A stretch of DNA of 14,916 nucleotides from Nitrososphaerota archaeon. GTDB taxonomy: Archaea; Thermoproteota; Nitrososphaeria; Nitrososphaerales; Gagatemarchaeaceae. The notes beneath the pieces are model-generated. The model saw nothing but the letters and a program-made list of their open reading frames with translations, made no database searches and was not told the DNA's origin. Made by a program: the position numbers and the translations under genes. Positions 12,803 to 14,916 of this stretch are shown here, in pieces; position 1 is the first letter of the stretch; every line of letters starts with the position of its first letter. Where the stretch lies: the NCBI GenBank assembly GCA_003135575.1, contig PLCG01000068.1, forward strand, positions 60,473-75,388, written 5' to 3'.

Positions 12803-13402
12803 CTATTTGCTCTCCTCAACGGACTTCTTCAGTGAGGTGTCGATTTCTCCTAGGCTGTGACTGATGCGGTCCAACTTGCCGTCTATGCCTGCAGTATTCT
12901 TGGCAATATCCTTCGCATGGTCGTCGAGTGTCTCGACCAGCCTCATTTTGTTAGCCTTGACATGAGACAGAAACTCCCTGACATCTAATCGGTCGGAGAT
13001 TGACTCCTTCCCGCCGAAGGCGGTTCCGCACTCTCCCTTAATCAGAATGTATTCGACCTTTGCTTCAAGTTCATCCAGACTATTGGCAGGTAAGAAGAAA
13101 TCTCTGAACCCCTCTGGTAGTAGGACTGGCTCCTTCCACTTCCAGTTTGGTGTTATACCTTGAGGATAAACTTCGATTTGTGCATCGACTCCAATTGCGG
13201 AGCCTCGTCCAATGTTTTGAAATCTTAGCACAGCATAGATGGGGCCGATGAACGAAAGTGAACCTCTGATGATTGGCTGAATCTGTTGCCTTCTTGCCAA
13301 GTCTGTTACACGAGTAAGCCTCGCAGTGAAGTATGCGTAGATGAGAGTAGCCACCAGTAGCCCAATAGTTACAACGACAAGAGCTGTTGCGGAGTCAACC
13401 AA
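12803..13402 (-). CDS. Membrane-anchored protein with C-terminal coiled coil
   Basis: The 199-residue protein has one N-terminal hydrophobic segment (about residues 5-27). A basic stretch R-R-Q-Q-I-Q-P-I-I-R follows, then a beta-rich domain at about 45-130 with the pattern L-R-F-Q-N-I-G-R-G-S-A-I-G-V, common in small Ig-like anchored domains. The C-terminus (about 145-199) is a heptad-like coiled coil (V-E-T-L-D-D-H-A-K-D-I-A-K-N-T-A-G-I-D). Sidedness is not clear; the arginine-rich flank after the segment suggests the bulk is cytoplasmic. The start is TTG 13402; a TTTAAG element (13438-13433 on this strand) lies about 33 nt upstream. No family recognised. Confidence 0.65.
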   Translation of the reverse strand: MVDSATALVVVTIGLLVATLIYAYFTARLTRVTDLARRQQIQPIIRGSLSFIGPIYAVLRFQNIGRGSAIGVDAQIEVYPQGITPNWKWKEPVLLPEGFRDFFLPANSLDELEAKVEYILIKGECGTAFGGKESISDRLDVREFLSHVKANKMRLVETLDDHAKDIAKNTAGIDGKLDRISHSLGEIDTSLKKSVEESK

Positions 13403-13432
13403 GCTAAGTGGCGCTCTAACAGATGCAACGAA

Positions 13433-13438
13433 CTTAAA
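13433..13438. promoter_or_regulatory. Shared TATA-like element between divergent genes
   Basis: CTTAAA at 13433-13438 reads TTTAAG on the other strand. On the plus strand it predicts a transcript from near 13461, leading into ATG 13493; on the minus strand one from near 13409, leading into TTG 13402. Like TTATAA at 9505, it is a single box between divergent genes. Confidence 0.35.
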
Positions 13439-13492
13439 GCATTGTTAAGCGCAGAGAGCGTGGTCTTGTCAGGACCAAAACCACGGAGATTG

Positions 13493-13765
13493 ATGAAGTA
13501 TCTAGGAGGCGAAAGCAGTCTCCAGCGTTATGCCAAGAAATTGGGTGGACCGTCTTGTCCAGTCTGTCGAAAGCGCTTCGAAGACACAACCAGGCTCGCT
13601 CGCCACATGACCAAAGCACCGATGCCCATCGGCGCACACGAGACCTACGTCTCAATGGTAATGGGGAAGCAGTTCATCCCATTCATCACGACGCCTGGTC
13701 ATATCGCACACCTGGCTGCCAAGTTAAGCACAATTCTAGGCAAAGCAGCTAGTCGCTCCCCATGA
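13493..13765 (+). CDS. C2H2-like zinc-finger protein
   Basis: From ATG 13493 the 90-residue product contains C22-x2-C25-x3-F29-x5-L35-x2-H38, which matches the classical C2H2 finger exactly through the first histidine, including the core F and L. The next histidine, H49, is 10 residues further on rather than 3-5, so the second ligand is displaced. The flanks are basic. DNA binding is the obvious suggestion; single C2H2-like fingers are known in archaea and their viruses. ATG 13493 has GGAG at 13485-13488 and lies downstream of the predicted transcription start; the longer frame from TTG 13442 would begin before it. Confidence 0.65.
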   Translation: MKYLGGESSLQRYAKKLGGPSCPVCRKRFEDTTRLARHMTKAPMPIGAHETYVSMVMGKQFIPFITTPGHIAHLAAKLSTILGKAASRSP

Positions 13766-13813
13766 CGCCGACGATGACAAACGAAACTGAAGACACCGAC
13801 CCTTAAGCACGAG

Positions 13814-13847
13814 CCCCCGATATTCGGTTCTGCTCCGTAATCGGGGG
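13814..13847. other. GC-rich hairpin 1
   Basis: CCCCCGAT at 13814-13821 pairs perfectly with ATCGGGGG at 13840-13847; the 18-nt loop can form an inner CGG/CCG stem. It lies in the 147-nt gap after the zinc-finger gene. It could be a 3' processing or termination structure, or part of a small RNA. No oligo-T run follows it. Confidence 0.5.
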
Positions 13848-13854
13848 GACAGGC

Positions 13855-13875
13855 CTCCCCGCTCCGCGTGGGGGG
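13855..13875. other. GC-rich hairpin 2
   Basis: Bases 13855-13862 pair with 13868-13875 in an 8-bp stem (two G-U pairs) closed by a 5-nt loop, 7 nt after hairpin 1. It ends 8 nt before the TATA-like box of the next gene. Two adjacent strong stems in a short gap suggest a deliberate RNA or DNA structure. Confidence 0.45.
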
Positions 13876-13882
13876 ATACGCC

Positions 13883-13887
13883 TAAAT
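13883..13887 (+). promoter_or_regulatory. TATA-like box of the edge gene
   Basis: TAAAT at 13883-13887 is centred 28 nt before TTG 13913, predicting a leaderless transcript. It also contains the in-frame stop (TAA) that bounds that reading frame upstream. Confidence 0.35.
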
Positions 13888-13912
13888 CACAAGTATCCAG
13901 CACGATGTTCGG

Positions 13913-14916
13913 TTGTCTCTCCTCAAGAGACGCATCAAAAGCCTGTTCAGCATCCCCTCAGCGTATCGGCGATACAGGTCAGTCCAGTCTCAGCAATACG
14001 AACTAACACGGTGGGTAGTCTTCATCTTTCTCGGCGGTTCACTGAACTCAGTAATTACGCTGGTCTATGGCAATTACTTCAGAGGTGCCGCCGCATACGC
14101 GAACAACCCATATCTCTTCAATCAGGCATCGACGGCTCAGCTTGTAACAGGCTTCGCTCAATTTCTATTTCTCTCAGGCCTCTTCTTCTTCGCTCCGGTG
14201 GCGTTGTCCTTCTCGCTAACACGGATAATGCCGTCTCGCCAATTAGTCCCGCCACTCTATCTTCAGTTGCTCACTTTAGGTTACATGCTATTCTCCACAA
14301 TCAATACTTTGGGACTCACATCCGCAGCTTTTCCTGTCATCTATATTCTCGGATTCTACACCTTCTTCGCTGGTCTGACCCAAGACGGAATCGTGGTTAA
14401 GGTCTTGGGAAGAGGAGTCCTTCGAGAAGATATTCTCGCTTCGTCCATGTATGTGAATGCGGCAATCGAGGACTTGACCAAGCTACTGGCAAGGCGCGAG
14501 ATAGCTAACCGCTTAGACCTCAATTCAAAATACGAGGAGACCAAGAACGGGATTGTATTCTACCCGAGTGAATACAGTGGGTGGAATACGAGGATAGAAC
14601 TTCGCAGAGGGCCGGAACTTGGCTGGACCACCATCGTCGTGTCTCGATGGAAGGAGGGGCGATACGACGTTCGCAGAGACGTTGATGTTGAGGAATACAA
14701 TAGGAGCGGAATAGCCTACCTCAAAGCCGTGCTGACCGAGCCAAGACCCGAGGAGCAACGCAAGTCCTACGAAATCCATGAAGGTAACCCCGAGGATTCA
14801 GTGACCTTGATAGACAGCATCGTCGAGGAATCCGGTGGCCTCATCGTTCACTCTGAGCGAATAAGCACCATCGGATGGCTACAGATTATCGGGTTCGTCT
14901 TCATGGCGGCAGCCTC
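13913..14916 (+). CDS. Multi-pass membrane protein, 3' end cut by the window
   Basis: An open frame runs from the stop at 13883 to the end of the window without interruption. The first usable start is TTG 13913, giving at least 334 residues. A basic N-terminus (L-L-K-R-R-I-K) is followed by hydrophobic segments at about residues 34-55, 82-103, 110-130 and 137-158. A soluble domain then runs from about 165 to 315, containing A-I-E-D-L-T-K-L-L-A-R-R-E-I-A and Y-P-S-E-Y-S-G-W, and a further hydrophobic segment begins at the edge (W-L-Q-I-I-G-F-V-F-M-A-A-A). The arrangement suggests a membrane-embedded region with a large cytoplasmic domain; no family is recognised. Competing frames here are short overlapping readings. 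Confidence 0.7.
   Translation, partial: MSLLKRRIKSLFSIPSAYRRYRSVQSQQYELTRWVVFIFLGGSLNSVITLVYGNYFRGAAAYANNPYLFNQASTAQLVTGFAQFLFLSGLFFFAPVALSFSLTRIMPSRQLVPPLYLQLLTLGYMLFSTINTLGLTSAAFPVIYILGFYTFFAGLTQDGIVVKVLGRGVLREDILASSMYVNAAIEDLTKLLARREIANRLDLNSKYEETKNGIVFYPSEYSGWNTRIELRRGPELGWTTIVVSRWKEGRYDVRRDVDVEEYNRSGIAYLKAVLTEPRPEEQRKSYEIHEGNPEDSVTLIDSIVEESGGLIVHSERISTIGWLQIIGFVFMAAA

Noticed and set aside
14011..14400. 129-codon plus-strand frame near the end
   Set aside because: It lies entirely within the long membrane-protein frame, which has proper hydrophobic segments and runs to the edge.
1..14916. CRISPR arrays, insertion sequences, integrases, rRNA
   Set aside because: No regularly spaced repeats, transposase or integrase motifs, terminal inverted repeats or rRNA segments were seen on either strand.

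Overview
This window looks like chromosomal DNA from an archaeon, most likely Nitrososphaerota (Thaumarchaeota) or a related TACK lineage. That placement is inferred from gene style and cannot be fixed by any marker gene here. The archaeal signs are AT-rich TATA-like boxes about 25-28 nt before start codons (leaderless genes with GTG or TTG starts), oligo-T termination, an Hjc-type Holliday-junction-resolvase-like nuclease, and a serine/threonine-rich, membrane-anchored exported protein. The region is accessory in character: nearly everything is small, poorly characterised, DNA-modifying or zinc-binding, and no housekeeping gene is present.

Layout. (1) 1-2.5 kb: an exported N-anchored protein, a DUF1801 protein, and a small basic protein of unknown role. 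(2) 2.5-8.6 kb: a restriction-modification or defence-like island. It holds a close relative of the N4-cytosine methyltransferase M.PvuII, a regulator fusing a ribbon-helix-helix domain to winged-helix-like modules, an Hjc-like PD-(D/E)xK nuclease (overlapping the regulator and apparently starting at CTG), a large GHKL ATPase resembling paraMORC/MutL-like ATPases of restriction systems, a minus-strand protein with a possible D...QxK nuclease signature, and a clear PD-(D/E)xK protein. (3) 8.6-9.5 kb: three small genes, two of them Cys-containing, arranged around divergent promoters. (4) 9.5-12.2 kb: a tightly coupled operon of a soluble protein, a four-helix membrane protein, a HEPN-like protein with an R-N-x3-H motif and a six-helix membrane protein. 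The operon runs by overlap into a tandem array of four tiny (33-38 residue) modules sharing C-x-C-x2-H-x(5-8)-C-x-E-G-C-x2-C. (5) 12.2-14.9 kb: a small helical protein, a zinc ribbon protein, a minus-strand membrane-anchored coiled-coil protein, a C2H2-like zinc-finger protein, two GC-rich hairpins, and the 5' part of a large membrane protein cut off by the window edge.

How they may work together. In region 2 the methyltransferase would protect host DNA, the RHH regulator would set expression, and the nucleases plus the DNA-remodelling ATPase would form the restriction arm. In region 4 the HEPN candidate between two membrane proteins suggests an RNA-targeting or membrane-effector defence or stress module. 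The Cys-rich micro-proteins, in the same reading frame and coupled to it, form the most unusual structure in the window. These functional links are inferred from gene order and motifs only.
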